Assembly: GCA_045614025.1 (NCBI GenBank)
Contig: JAZLCE010000013.1
Span: 1 to 64,000 of the forward strand
Source of the DNA: RGIG4140 sp045614025
GTDB taxonomy: Bacteria; Pseudomonadota; Alphaproteobacteria; CAAHEQ01; UBA3637
Direction of reading: 5' to 3'
DNA length: 64,000 nucleotides
The position numbers and the translations under genes were made by a program. The notes under the pieces were generated by a model. That model was not told the origin of the DNA. It did not search any database and was given only the letters and a program-made list of their open reading frames with translations. Shown here piece after piece: positions 16,815 through 24,025 of the stretch. Position 1 is the stretch's first letter. Every line of letters starts with the position of its first letter.

Positions 16815-17674
16815 TATTCATCCTTTTTAGCAATTTTTGCAAAAGTCTTTCCTGTCTTGGGTAATTGTTTTGCATTTTTATTAACTCTACGTTCTAGTTT
16901 TTTAATATCTTCTGCGGGTGGCAATTCTTCAGGAATAATACCTCTGTTTCCAAGTAAAGCACGAACATCTAGGTTATTTCTAACGTGTTCTTTTGTTATT
17001 TGATTTTCTCCCTGTAAATCATCTTTTTTAATATTAAAATTTGTCATTTCTGTAGCCAAGTCTTTTGCTCTAATTGTAATTGTTGGCAAAAAATCTGCTA
17101 AAGGACGACTTTCAGGGATACCCATTTTGTTCTTTAACATTTTAGTTGAGTAACCACCAAATAATGCTGCATCTCCTTTGCTTCTGATTATTGCAAAGCT
17201 TTTATCATTTCCTCCATGTTCATAAATTAGTTGAGAAAGTTCTGTTTCTGCTGCAGTTAGTTTATCTCTAGCATCCAAACGTTCAGCTAATGCAATACGT
17301 TCTTCAATAATTTCCTGTTTTCTTGTTTGAACGGCAAAATAAGTTTGAGCAAAGGCAATGACTTCTTTACGAGGATCTCCGTTTTGAGCAATTAGATAGC
17401 AGGCATAACGAGTTAAAAGTATATCATCAATATCTTTTTCAGCTGTTTTGGGCATTTGGATCGTTTTGCTGACGTCAGCAAAATGATCCTCAATTGGCTG
17501 TCCAGCATTTTTACACGCTTCTTTTGCTTTATTAATAACTCCTTCAAAGTTTCTCCATTGTGTATAATCAAGCAAGGTTTGCAAATCACGAGCAGACCAA
17601 CATTCAACACCTTCGTATTCAAAAGATGCATCTTCAAATCCTCTTGTTAATTTAACTATTAGTTTCTTATCCAT
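16814..17674 (-). CDS. dinD: DinD-like protein with BRO-N domain
   Basis: This 286-residue protein matches DNA-damage-inducible protein D. It has WSARDLQTLLDYTQWRNF, a KAKEACKN segment, DHFADVSKTI, then the strongly conserved RYACYLIAQNGDPRKEVI and AQTYFAVQTRKQE, and near the C terminus an IIPEELPPAEDI motif. E. coli DinD is SOS-induced and binds RecA; the N-terminal BRO-N fold is shared with phage antirepressors. An SD (AAGGAT) precedes ATG at 17674. A 32-bp near-perfect palindrome sits inside the coding sequence at the HFADVSK codons and resembles hairpins just upstream. Its place in an RM operon suggests a damage-linked switch, which is inference. Confidence 0.8.
   Translation of the reverse strand: MDKKLIVKLTRGFEDASFEYEGVECWSARDLQTLLDYTQWRNFEGVINKAKEACKNAGQPIEDHFADVSKTIQMPKTAEKDIDDILLTRYACYLIAQNGDPRKEVIAFAQTYFAVQTRKQEIIEERIALAERLDARDKLTAAETELSQLIYEHGGNDKSFAIIRSKGDAALFGGYSTKMLKNKMGIPESRPLADFLPTITIRAKDLATEMTNFNIKKDDLQGENQITKEHVRNNLDVRALLGNRGIIPEELPPAEDIKKLERRVNKNAKQLPKTGKTFAKIAKKDE
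17458..17489. repeat. 32-bp palindrome inside dinD (family H)
   Basis: The half GGATCGTTTTGCTGAC (17458-17473) is followed with no spacer by GTCAGCAAAATGATCC (17474-17489). Fifteen of 16 base pairs match; the exception is G against T. On the coding strand it spells codons for DHFADVSKTI. The same core, TTTTGC ... GCAAAA, recurs at 17742-17765 and 17792-17823. Confidence 0.8.
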
Positions 17675-17918
17675 TTTTATTATCCTTCTGCTCTGTTTTA
17701 ATTATGGCAGATTCGCCATAATTAAAAATTATCGCTCTGAACGTTTTGCTGATGTTAGCAAAACGATAAATCTCTTTATTTTTAATAGGGTTAACCATTT
17801 TGCCGACATCAGCAAAATGGTTAGAGTTAAACAAACCGTGATAATTTGTCACGAGTTGGTTACAATCTGTAACCGACTGATTGCTATATCTTCTATGTAA
17901 ATTCAAACAGTTACTCAT
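17667..17918 (-). CDS. 83-residue ORF made largely of in-frame palindromes
   Basis: This frame runs from ATG at 17918 (GAGAG about 10 nt upstream, 2 nt after the res stop) to a stop that overlaps the dinD start by 8 nt, which is the spacing of a coupled cistron. The peptide has no known domain. Five hairpins fall inside it, and it repeats short phrases: SVTDCNQ and LVTNYHG, then HFADVGKMV and RFANISKTF, the last two echoing DHFADVSKT of DinD. Hairpin spacings of 42, 54 and 21 nt keep the frame. It may be a real linker peptide or only a by-product of DNA palindromes. Confidence 0.4.
   Translation of the reverse strand: MSNCLNLHRRYSNQSVTDCNQLVTNYHGLFNSNHFADVGKMVNPIKNKEIYRFANISKTFRAIIFNYGESAIIKTEQKDNKNG
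17696..17727. repeat. Hairpin H1 between res and dinD
   Basis: TTTTAATTATGGC (17696-17708) pairs perfectly with GCCATAATTAAAA (17715-17727) around a six-nt loop: a 13-bp stem with no T-run that would make it a terminator. Confidence 0.8.
17742..17765. repeat. Hairpin H2, HFADV-type palindrome
   Basis: CGTTTTGCT (17742-17750) pairs with AGCAAAACG (17757-17765). Its centre lies 42 bp from that of H1. The core matches the palindrome inside dinD. Confidence 0.8.
17792..17823. repeat. Hairpin H3, HFADV-type palindrome
   Basis: TAACCATTTTGC (17792-17803) pairs with GCAAAATGGTTA (17812-17823), a 12-bp stem with partial pairing in the middle. It is centred 54 bp from H2 and has the same TTTTGC/GCAAAA core. 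Confidence 0.8.
17837..17853. repeat. Hairpin H4, 7-3-7 dyad
   Basis: CGTGATA-ATT-TGTCACG: seven pairs including one wobble. It is the same type as H5, from which its centre is 21 bp away. Confidence 0.65.
17855..17877. repeat. Hairpin H5, 7-3-7 dyad with extended stem
   Basis: GGTTACA-ATC-TGTAACC is a perfect 7-3-7 dyad (17858-17874), and three further pairs extend it outward (one wobble). It sits 43 nt beyond the res stop codon. Confidence 0.75.
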
Positions 17919-17920
17919 AT

Positions 17921-20635
17921 CTAACTCTCTTTACAATCAGCTACTAATTTATCAAATGTGCGATTGAGAACAACCATTGTGTCAGGTATCAACAAATAAT
18001 GCCAAGGCTTGCCATTGTGTTCTTGTTCAAACTTTGTAGCAATTTCACACCATCTGACAGCTGCATCCTTTTTGGCTTGAACTGTTTTGTCATCAATGTC
18101 TTTTTCGGCTTTTGTTTCAATCATATACTTGGCTTTTGTTGTTTCCACGATAAAGTCAGGCAGATATGTTTTAACTTCATGGGTTGATACATCTTGATAT
18201 TTGATGTCAAAGATTTCTCTTGCTCTGTCATTATTGATTTTAAACCACTTTAACACTTCCGGAGCACTTTCCAAAATCTCACAAAGGTCTTTTTCTGTAC
18301 ATGAATCAAACTTTTGTTTGGCAAACAAGCATTTATTAAATCCTTCAAAAGCCATATTGCGAATTTTTGATTTGTCTTGAATATGTGCTTTATAATTCAC
18401 ACTTTCAGCCCCTTCTGTGACAGTGATTTTATAAGAAGCCGTTGTAATGGTTGCATAACCACTATCTACCCGAATGTTTAATTTTACAGGGGCTTGCTTT
18501 ACATGGTCTTTGATTTGTTTATAAATCTTTTTGGCAATATCCTTGTTATTAAAGAACAAAATCTTTCTTGTATTCAATTCACTGCCAGAATATGAAGTAA
18601 TGTAATCAATTACTTGATTGACCAGTTTGTTCAAAAGGTCTGCATTTGTATCATAGTCAATTAAAATTTCATCAATTAACAAGGTTAAAAGATAATGTGT
18701 AATATTTTCATATCTATCTACAAATTCAGCATTATATTCATCTCTGGCAGATTTGCTTATCAATTCTTCAATCAATATTTTTTGCGGGATTGGTTTATAT
18801 CCATTAAAATCAGATGTGTCAATATCAAAATCTTCAATGGTAAAATCACCTTCTTGTTCATACCAGATTTTAATACGAGGTGTATCAATACTCAATTTTC
18901 TGAAATTTTCTGTATATCGTTTCAGGGTTTCTTTGACATCAACCAATGGTTCCAAAGAAAGTTCTGATTTTTCCAATGCAATGTTTTTTAATCTAGTTTC
19001 AACCATTTCTTGCATTTTTTCTTGTGTTTCTTTTGTGATTAAATCGGCAGAACTCATCACATAACGGCTTGTTTCGTTAATAACTTCCCGAACAGTTTCA
19101 GCAATTCGTTTATTATCTTCATTGGTAAAAACAGGTAATTTTTCTTGTGTTGGTGTTGTTTTTTGAACAACAACATTACCTTCTTGAATTAACTTATCCA
19201 AACGGCTTTCATTTTCAACAACAACCTTACCAATTAAGCCTTCATCGGAGTTATCAATATATTCTTGTTGAAATTCATAAGCCCCTGCACGAGCAGCCGA
19301 AATGATATCATTAAACTTATCATGAGCAATCACATGCAAACGGTCAATCATCTTATCGCCTGTTAATTCCCCAAAAGGCAAGCGAAGACCTCGGCCGATA
19401 GATTGTTCAACCAAAATCTTTGAATTTGCAGCTCTTAATGGCACAATGGTATAAAGGTTATTAACGTCCCATCCTTCACCAAGCATATTGACATGAATAA
19501 CTATTTCTGTTGGTTCATTTGGATCTTCAATATCCAAAAGTCTTTGAACCATTTCATCTTTTAATTCACCATTTTGCTTGGAATGGACAATGATGACTTT
19601 TCCTTTGTATCGTCCTTCTTCAAAATCATCACTATCAATACGGGCTAAAATTTCTTCTGCATGACCTGTATTTTCTGCCACAATCATAATAAATGGTTTG
19701 ACAAGTTTTGTTTTCTTGTTGTCTGCATAAACTTGTAATTCAGCCTTAATGCTTTCATGAACTTTAATGGCATCAACGATTTTAAGGTTTTCTAATTCAA
19801 CCGAGTTGGCACCATACAATTCTTTATCAAAGTTAGAACGACCAACAACCGATGGTTTCTTCACATATCCATCTGTAATTGCATGAGCAAGATTATATTC
19901 ATAAGCAATATTTCTAAATGCTTTTCCCTTTGCTCCTGTTGATTTGGCTGTTGCCGTTAATTCAATTCCCAAGACTGGATGCAACTCATTAATCGCAGCC
20001 ATACCAGCACTGGCTCTGTATCTATGGGCTTCGTCCATAATCAGAACAAGGTCTTTTAATCCCGCCAAATAATCAAAGTATGATTGTCCCAAATATTCTG
20101 CCATTCTACGAACTCTTGGTGTTCCACGAGAATCTTGGTCAGAGTTGATTTTTGAGATATTAAAGATGTTAATTCGTAATCTGTCATCATTTGGATTATC
20201 AAACAAACCACCCACTTGGTTATAATCATCACCTGTGATAATTTGAGGTGTTCCCACATATTCTGTTAAACCTGGAAAGACATATTTCAGTGTATTGGGT
20301 GTAAAATCCTGCTTTAATTTGTTATAAATGGTTAAGTTTGGAGCTAAAACCATAAAGTTTTTAACCTTGTATTCAGCATGAATATAGGCAATCATTGCTC
20401 CCATCAATCTTGTTTTACCAACACCGGTTGCAATTGCAAAACAAAGACACGGGAAAATTCTTTCAAAATCTTTTACAGACGGATGAATTTCTTGAATAAC
20501 TTTCAATGTCTCTTCGACAGAGATATCCTTTTTTAATTCAATCCGTTCAAGGATTTGAGCCAATATATCTAAACTGTCTTTTTGAGGTTGTCTTAAAGAG
20601 AGTGCTTGTTCAATTCGTCTTTGTGTATTGTTCAT
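17921..20635 (-). CDS. res: Type III restriction enzyme Res subunit
   Basis: This 904-residue protein joins a superfamily 2 helicase to a nuclease. It has IATGVGKTRLMGA (Walker A, about 68-80), LVLIMDEAHRYRA (DEAH, about 198), helicase motif VI IGRGLRLPFG (about 417), and a C-terminal PD-(D/E)xK site with LPDFIVETT and YMIETKAEKD (about 845-870). Res translocates after Mod finds unmethylated sites and cuts DNA. The start at 20635 has an AAGGA SD. It is the first gene of the minus-strand run, opposite the normal mod-then-res order. The promoter should lie in 20640-20880; TTGCTT, 17 bp, TAACAT is a weak candidate there. Confidence 0.9.
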   Translation of the reverse strand: MNNTQRRIEQALSLRQPQKDSLDILAQILERIELKKDISVEETLKVIQEIHPSVKDFERIFPCLCFAIATGVGKTRLMGAMIAYIHAEYKVKNFMVLAPNLTIYNKLKQDFTPNTLKYVFPGLTEYVGTPQIITGDDYNQVGGLFDNPNDDRLRINIFNISKINSDQDSRGTPRVRRMAEYLGQSYFDYLAGLKDLVLIMDEAHRYRASAGMAAINELHPVLGIELTATAKSTGAKGKAFRNIAYEYNLAHAITDGYVKKPSVVGRSNFDKELYGANSVELENLKIVDAIKVHESIKAELQVYADNKKTKLVKPFIMIVAENTGHAEEILARIDSDDFEEGRYKGKVIIVHSKQNGELKDEMVQRLLDIEDPNEPTEIVIHVNMLGEGWDVNNLYTIVPLRAANSKILVEQSIGRGLRLPFGELTGDKMIDRLHVIAHDKFNDIISAARAGAYEFQQEYIDNSDEGLIGKVVVENESRLDKLIQEGNVVVQKTTPTQEKLPVFTNEDNKRIAETVREVINETSRYVMSSADLITKETQEKMQEMVETRLKNIALEKSELSLEPLVDVKETLKRYTENFRKLSIDTPRIKIWYEQEGDFTIEDFDIDTSDFNGYKPIPQKILIEELISKSARDEYNAEFVDRYENITHYLLTLLIDEILIDYDTNADLLNKLVNQVIDYITSYSGSELNTRKILFFNNKDIAKKIYKQIKDHVKQAPVKLNIRVDSGYATITTASYKITVTEGAESVNYKAHIQDKSKIRNMAFEGFNKCLFAKQKFDSCTEKDLCEILESAPEVLKWFKINNDRAREIFDIKYQDVSTHEVKTYLPDFIVETTKAKYMIETKAEKDIDDKTVQAKKDAAVRWCEIATKFEQEHNGKPWHYLLIPDTMVVLNRTFDKLVADCKES

Positions 20636-20832
20636 CTTTTAGTCCTTTTTGGTTTAACATCTTATGTTAGTTTAAAATCTTAAAAAAAGCAAGAAAATAA
20701 AGAAAAAAGAGGTTTAAGTTTATAAAGAAAAAAATGCTTTTAAGTCTATCAAAATAAGATGGATTTTTACCTATATTAAAAATAATTTAACAAATTTGCA
20801 TTTTTTTGCAGACGAAGGGGAAAAAGTACGAC

Positions 20833-20867
20833 AGGATAGTTATCAGATAGCAAAATGATACTATTCT
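20833..20867. promoter_or_regulatory. Inverted repeat in the divergent res / DUF6876 gap
   Basis: AGGATAGTTATCA (20833-20845) and TGATACTATTCT (20856-20867) form an imperfect inverted repeat with a 10-nt spacer, 15 nt upstream of the DUF6876-like start codon and in the intergenic region that must hold the res promoter. It is a reasonable operator candidate. Nothing else stands out in 20636-20881. Confidence 0.4.
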
Positions 20868-20881
20868 GAAAGGATTTTTAA

Positions 20882-21262
20882 ATGTCTGCAACAACTCAAA
20901 ATTCCGTTATTAAATCAACTGAACTGGAAAACATAATATCCTATTGCTATGGGACGGAGAATTACTATAAAATCCCACAATACACATTTAACTACACTGA
21001 TGGGATAAAAACTTTCTGCGAAAAGGCTGATGCTTATTGGTTATTGGATATAGTGGCCAGCATCTCTCGACACTATAAACAAATGCATGAAGATTTTATC
21101 ATTATTGACCTTATCGTTGGCGAAGACAATAAAGCCACCATAACCTTTGAAGACACGAAAGGAATTTTCTTTAAACAAGACATTTCCTTTACAGATTGTC
21201 CCAAAGGTCTTTGGAAATTCTATTTTGACAACAATGTTTTCTTTTGGAATGGTGAATATTGA
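20882..21262 (+). CDS. DUF6876-like protein
   Basis: This 126-residue protein shows the pattern I associate with DUF6876: CYGTENYYKIPQYTFNYTDGIKTFCEKADAYWLLDI near the N terminus in consecutive blocks, then a beta-rich second half ending in WNGEY. Such proteins are common on plasmids and mobile elements and have no known function. The SD AAAGGA is 8 nt upstream. It is divergent from res. Confidence 0.6.
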   Translation: MSATTQNSVIKSTELENIISYCYGTENYYKIPQYTFNYTDGIKTFCEKADAYWLLDIVASISRHYKQMHEDFIIIDLIVGEDNKATITFEDTKGIFFKQDISFTDCPKGLWKFYFDNNVFFWNGEY

Positions 21263-21305
21263 TTCCACTTTTTAATCAAAAATGACTTATATATAAGGAT
21301 CAACA

Positions 21306-21371
21306 ATGAATGATTTAGTTATTAGTGTAATAGAAAAGAATTTAACAAAAATAAAAGAGAGTGAACCTTAA
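21306..21371 (+). CDS. 21-residue small ORF with hairpin over its end
   Basis: The ORF starts MNDLVISVIEK and ends KESEP, with AAGGA spaced 6 nt before ATG. Its last codons form the left arm of the terminator hairpin at 21355-21385. It may be a small peptide distal to the DUF6876-like gene. Weak call because of its length. Confidence 0.3.
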   Translation: MNDLVISVIEKNLTKIKESEP

Positions 21372-21385
21372 AAATTCACTCTCTT
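21355..21385. terminator. Strong hairpin terminator
   Basis: AAGAGAGTGAA pairs perfectly with TTCACTCTCTT around nine nt. On the minus strand TTTTATTTTTG follows, so it mainly ends the convergent PH-like gene. Confidence 0.7.
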
Positions 21386-21416
21386 AAACTATTTTGATCT
21401 ATTAAATTTTAAAAGG

Positions 21417-21869
21417 TTATTTCCCTTTAATTTTTATTTTTTCACCAATTAATGAAACAATTTCATCTTCATCTTCTTTTCTTAAAATTCCATACAACGG
21501 TATTGGAAATGGTCCAAAATCACCATTGTTTTGTTGCAAATAAGAATATTGATATTTAATATTTTTTTTAGGGATTAAAGAAAGAATTTTTTTATTCTTA
21601 CCGCACAAACGAACTTCTTTTATTTCGGCTCCTTTAATATCTTTAAAATAAAGCGGATTTGATCGATCAATTTTCACATAATCATCCGTTATTTCAACAG
21701 CCAAATGTTTTACAAGAGTTTTATATCCCCATACTGTTCCCGTTAAAAAAAACAAGATTAAAATTAAAGGTGAACATATTTTTGTTGATAAAATAAAAAT
21801 AAACTCTAACACCCAACAAATAAAACAAAGATCAATTTTTTTTATTGGGTAATAAAATATTTTTTGCAT
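21417..21869 (-). CDS. Membrane protein resembling the STM3941 PH-like family
   Basis: This 150-residue protein has two closely spaced membrane segments in the first 60 residues (DLCFICWVLEFIFILST and PLILILFFLTGTVWGY), then a soluble beta-rich domain with VEITDDYVKID, a DIKGAEIKEV strand and a C-terminal EDEIVSLIGEKI helix. The layout, two helices plus a PH-like domain, matches STM3941-type proteins of unknown function. It is likely co-transcribed with the flavin reductase upstream (9-nt gap). Confidence 0.5.
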   Translation of the reverse strand: MQKIFYYPIKKIDLCFICWVLEFIFILSTKICSPLILILFFLTGTVWGYKTLVKHLAVEITDDYVKIDRSNPLYFKDIKGAEIKEVRLCGKNKKILSLIPKKNIKYQYSYLQQNNGDFGPFPIPLYGILRKEDEDEIVSLIGEKIKIKGK

Positions 21870-21878
21870 GATACCTCC

Positions 21879-22445
21879 TTATTTATTTTTAATTTTTAAA
21901 CCATCATGAAATGCATGGCCAACAACAGATCCAATTTCACGATAAACTTTTGAAGAACTATCATAAGAAATCAGATGCAATTTTTCAAAATCAAGATCGC
22001 CATTTTCATCTAACATATTTTCATCAGCCAACACATTAATAACTTTACCAGTTAACCGATAATCGCCTTCATCATCTGCCAATTCGATCATTTCGCATTC
22101 AAGGGTTAATGGATATTCCATAATAATCGGCGCATCAACTCTTTCTGATTTTTGAATATGAAACCCTGCTTTTTCAATTTTATTAACATGATCACCCGTT
22201 TCAATTCCAAAATAATCTGATTCAACAACCGTTTCTTTTGTTGCAAAAGAAAGAGTGAATGCCTTTTTTATTTTTAAATTTTTTGTTGTTTTATGTGGCG
22301 CTAATGAAATAGTTATTGCATCAAAATCGCTCTGCATTCCCCAAGCTGCATTCATGGCATTTGGCGCCCCATTTTCATCATATGTAGCAATGATTAAAAC
22401 AGGCATTGGAGCCATAATTAACTTTTTTGAAATACTTTTTTTCAT
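21879..22445 (-). CDS. Flavin reductase-like FMN-binding protein
   Basis: This 188-residue protein belongs to the flavin reductase / FMN-binding split-barrel family. The N-terminal PMPVLIIATYDENGAPNAMNAAW and DAITISLAPHKTTKNL segments form the flavin site; VINVLADENMLDENGDLD lies in the C-terminal half. It probably reduces flavin or a small electrophile with NAD(P)H; the substrate is not predictable. It has an exceptional SD (AAAGGAGGGGAT directly before ATG). Confidence 0.8.
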   Translation of the reverse strand: MKKSISKKLIMAPMPVLIIATYDENGAPNAMNAAWGMQSDFDAITISLAPHKTTKNLKIKKAFTLSFATKETVVESDYFGIETGDHVNKIEKAGFHIQKSERVDAPIIMEYPLTLECEMIELADDEGDYRLTGKVINVLADENMLDENGDLDFEKLHLISYDSSSKVYREIGSVVGHAFHDGLKIKNK

Positions 22446-22525
22446 ATCCCCTCCTTTTCCTTTTATAGCAAAACATCTTTTTTATCGCAAGATATATTTT
22501 ATTATTTATTTTTCTCATCAGATAT

Positions 22526-22556
22526 AAAAAAAGGTCAGATAAACTGACCTTTTTTA
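22526..22556 (-). terminator. Terminator of small secreted-protein gene
   Basis: AAGGTCAG (22531-22538) pairs with CTGACCTT (22544-22551), with A-run and T-run flanks. Confidence 0.75.
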
Positions 22557-22562
22557 GTTTGA

Positions 22563-22838
22563 TTAACGTGTTTTTGTTTTTTCTTCAACAAGAGACATTA
22601 TTCTTTCACGTTGACGAGAAATAAAAGCAATAAATTCTTCATGGTTAGCTTGAATATTATCCTCATTGAACGCCCTGCTTCTTTCTTGCATTTGTTTTTC
22701 AATTGCTTCGTTATAACGTTCATTCCATGTTTGTTGTTGTTTTTCTTCTGGTTTTTGTTCTTGTTTAGAATTTTCAGTTGCAGATAGTGTTGGTAACACC
22801 ACAGCAACGCTTAATAAACTAAGCATTGTTTTTTTCAT
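22563..22838 (-). CDS. Small secreted, charged helical protein
   Basis: This 91-residue protein has a Sec signal peptide (MKKTMLSLLSVAVVLPTLSA, cleavage near 20) followed by a Gln/Glu/Lys/Arg-rich helical mature part. No family recognised. Short periplasmic chaperone-like proteins have this look, but nothing specific supports it. It has its own promoter and terminator. Confidence 0.6.
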   Translation of the reverse strand: MKKTMLSLLSVAVVLPTLSATENSKQEQKPEEKQQQTWNERYNEAIEKQMQERSRAFNEDNIQANHEEFIAFISRQRERIMSLVEEKTKTR

Positions 22839-22870
22839 TTTATTTTCCTTTCTGTTTTTTGATTTTGCGC

Positions 22871-22899
22871 ATTTTATAGAACAACAAAAAAAATGTCAA
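22871..22899 (-). promoter_or_regulatory. Promoter of small secreted-protein gene
   Basis: Minus-strand TTGACA (22894-22899), 17 bp, TAAAAT (22871-22876). Confidence 0.65.
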
Positions 22900-22930
22900 G
22901 TCTAAAAAAGCAATGTATTATATAAAAAGA

Positions 22931-22959
22931 TTGACATAAAAGAAAAAATATGATAGAAT
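22931..22959 (+). promoter_or_regulatory. Promoter of the 260-aa hypothetical gene
   Basis: TTGACA (22931-22936), 17 bp, TAGAAT (22954-22959), 25 nt before the start codon. Confidence 0.7.
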
Positions 22960-22984
22960 CTTTTCATTCAACCGGAGAAAAAGA

Positions 22985-23767
22985 ATGCAAGAAGAAAAAA
23001 TCACACCTATGATGCCACACTACTATCCAAAAGAAAATATTATTTTTGGAGCTACTAGTTCATATTATTATGTGTTTTCATCAAAACTTGATGATATGTT
23101 TTTTTATAAATCAAAAGTGAATAAAGAATCAGCAAAGGTTCCAATGGAAAATCATGAAATTCGTCACCTTTTAAATATTGTGATGACAGAAATTGATGAT
23201 TCTTTTAAACCTATGGTTCGTATGATTCAATTTAAGTTTGAAACTGAATATTCTAAAAGAAAACCTGCTCAAGCAATTGAAACTCTTAAAAACAAAAAAG
23301 TTTTTGCAAGCGCTCATAACAATGATAAAGAAATGCAACGCAAATTGCGTCAACGTGAAAAAGAATTAAATAAATATAATTCCATCCATCCAGTTATTGT
23401 TAAAGACGCAAATGAAAATGACGTAGGTATCTGCACCAAAATGAATAATGATTATTATTATATTTCAACAGAAAATGGGAAAGAAGGATTTTGGAAACTT
23501 AATCTAGCGAAAAGCACTCCTGTCACAATTGAAGAAGTTGCTGGGTTATTAGAATATCTTTCAAATGCAGAAAATACATCTAAATTTGCCGAAAATATGG
23601 CTCCTCTTTATGGTAAATTTTTAAACAATGGAAAGCCAAATTTATCTTCTTGGCAACATGAAGTTTTGTTTAGTAAAGTTCGGATGGAATTGGCCCGCGC
23701 CCTTCCCCGTTTTTCAAGTCAACAACGACTTTTATGTTACAAATCAAAACAAAACGTTCGTTCATAA
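22985..23767 (+). CDS. Hypothetical protein, 260 aa
   Basis: This protein is soluble, Lys- and Asn-rich, without signal peptide. The first third is Tyr-rich, a charged helix (KEMQRKLRQREKELNKY) lies about 115-132, and the end is basic (RFSSQQRLLCYKSKQNVRS). I do not recognise the family. The ribosome binding site GGAG and a consensus promoter support expression as a single gene, and it has its own terminator. Confidence 0.6.
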   Translation: MQEEKITPMMPHYYPKENIIFGATSSYYYVFSSKLDDMFFYKSKVNKESAKVPMENHEIRHLLNIVMTEIDDSFKPMVRMIQFKFETEYSKRKPAQAIETLKNKKVFASAHNNDKEMQRKLRQREKELNKYNSIHPVIVKDANENDVGICTKMNNDYYYISTENGKEGFWKLNLAKSTPVTIEEVAGLLEYLSNAENTSKFAENMAPLYGKFLNNGKPNLSSWQHEVLFSKVRMELARALPRFSSQQRLLCYKSKQNVRS

Positions 23768-23795
23768 AAAAGGCGCTGATATCAGCGCTTTTTTT
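23766..23795. terminator. Bidirectional palindromic terminator
   Basis: GGCGCTGATATCAGCGCT is nearly a perfect palindrome, with an A-run to its left and a T-run to its right. It ends the 260-aa gene on the plus strand and the candidate RNA on the minus strand. Confidence 0.8.
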
Positions 23796-23902
23796 ATGAT
23801 TTATCTTTTTCTTGCCCACGCAAAAACTTATGTCCACCGTGACGGCTTTTATTAATAAAAAACCTTTTTTCATATAGTTCCCCCAAACTAAAACGAAATA
23901 TT
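23766..23902 (-). ncRNA. Candidate 130-nt small RNA between the 260-aa gene and rnhA
   Basis: A minus-strand consensus promoter (23909-23937) and the palindromic terminator bound about 135 nt. The interior is richer in G and C than the flanks. A 39-codon frame (23794-23913) is open but its ATG lies within the -10 element, and another with a GGGGG SD (from 23873) would read through the terminator. I therefore favour a non-coding RNA or a very small ORF with an unusual start. Confidence 0.35.
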
Positions 23903-23908
23903 TTTTTA

Positions 23909-23937
23909 ATCATAACTTTTAGATTTTTCTTTGTCAA
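23909..23937 (-). promoter_or_regulatory. Minus-strand consensus promoter in rnhA upstream gap
   Basis: TTGACA (23932-23937), 17 bp, TATGAT (23909-23914). The divergent rnhA gene starts at 24026. Confidence 0.6.
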
Positions 23938-24025
23938 ATCAAAATCAAAAAAGAACATTCGTCTTTTCTCTAGCAAAAAATTTTTAAATATGATATCCTT
24001 TTTTCTAAATGAAAGGATTTCATAT

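Noticed and set aside
17696..17877. CRISPR array
   Set aside because: The hairpins differ in sequence, spacing and length and lack constant repeats with unique spacers; no cas genes are present.
8037..20635. DISARM or BREX system
   Set aside because: A SNF2-type helicase and a methyltransferase are present, but DrmB, DrmC, PglX, PglZ and BrxC-like proteins are not; Mod and Res are standard Type III.
2738..21300. Possible tRNA-Ala attachment site (att) duplication around the defence island
   Set aside because: I looked for a second copy of the tRNA 3' end (TATCTCCACCA region) near 20640-21400 and saw none, and there is no integrase gene.
23670..23873. 67-codon minus-strand frame with GGGGG before ATG
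   Set aside because: It reads through the terminator palindrome and antisense into the 260-aa gene, so it is most likely a by-product.
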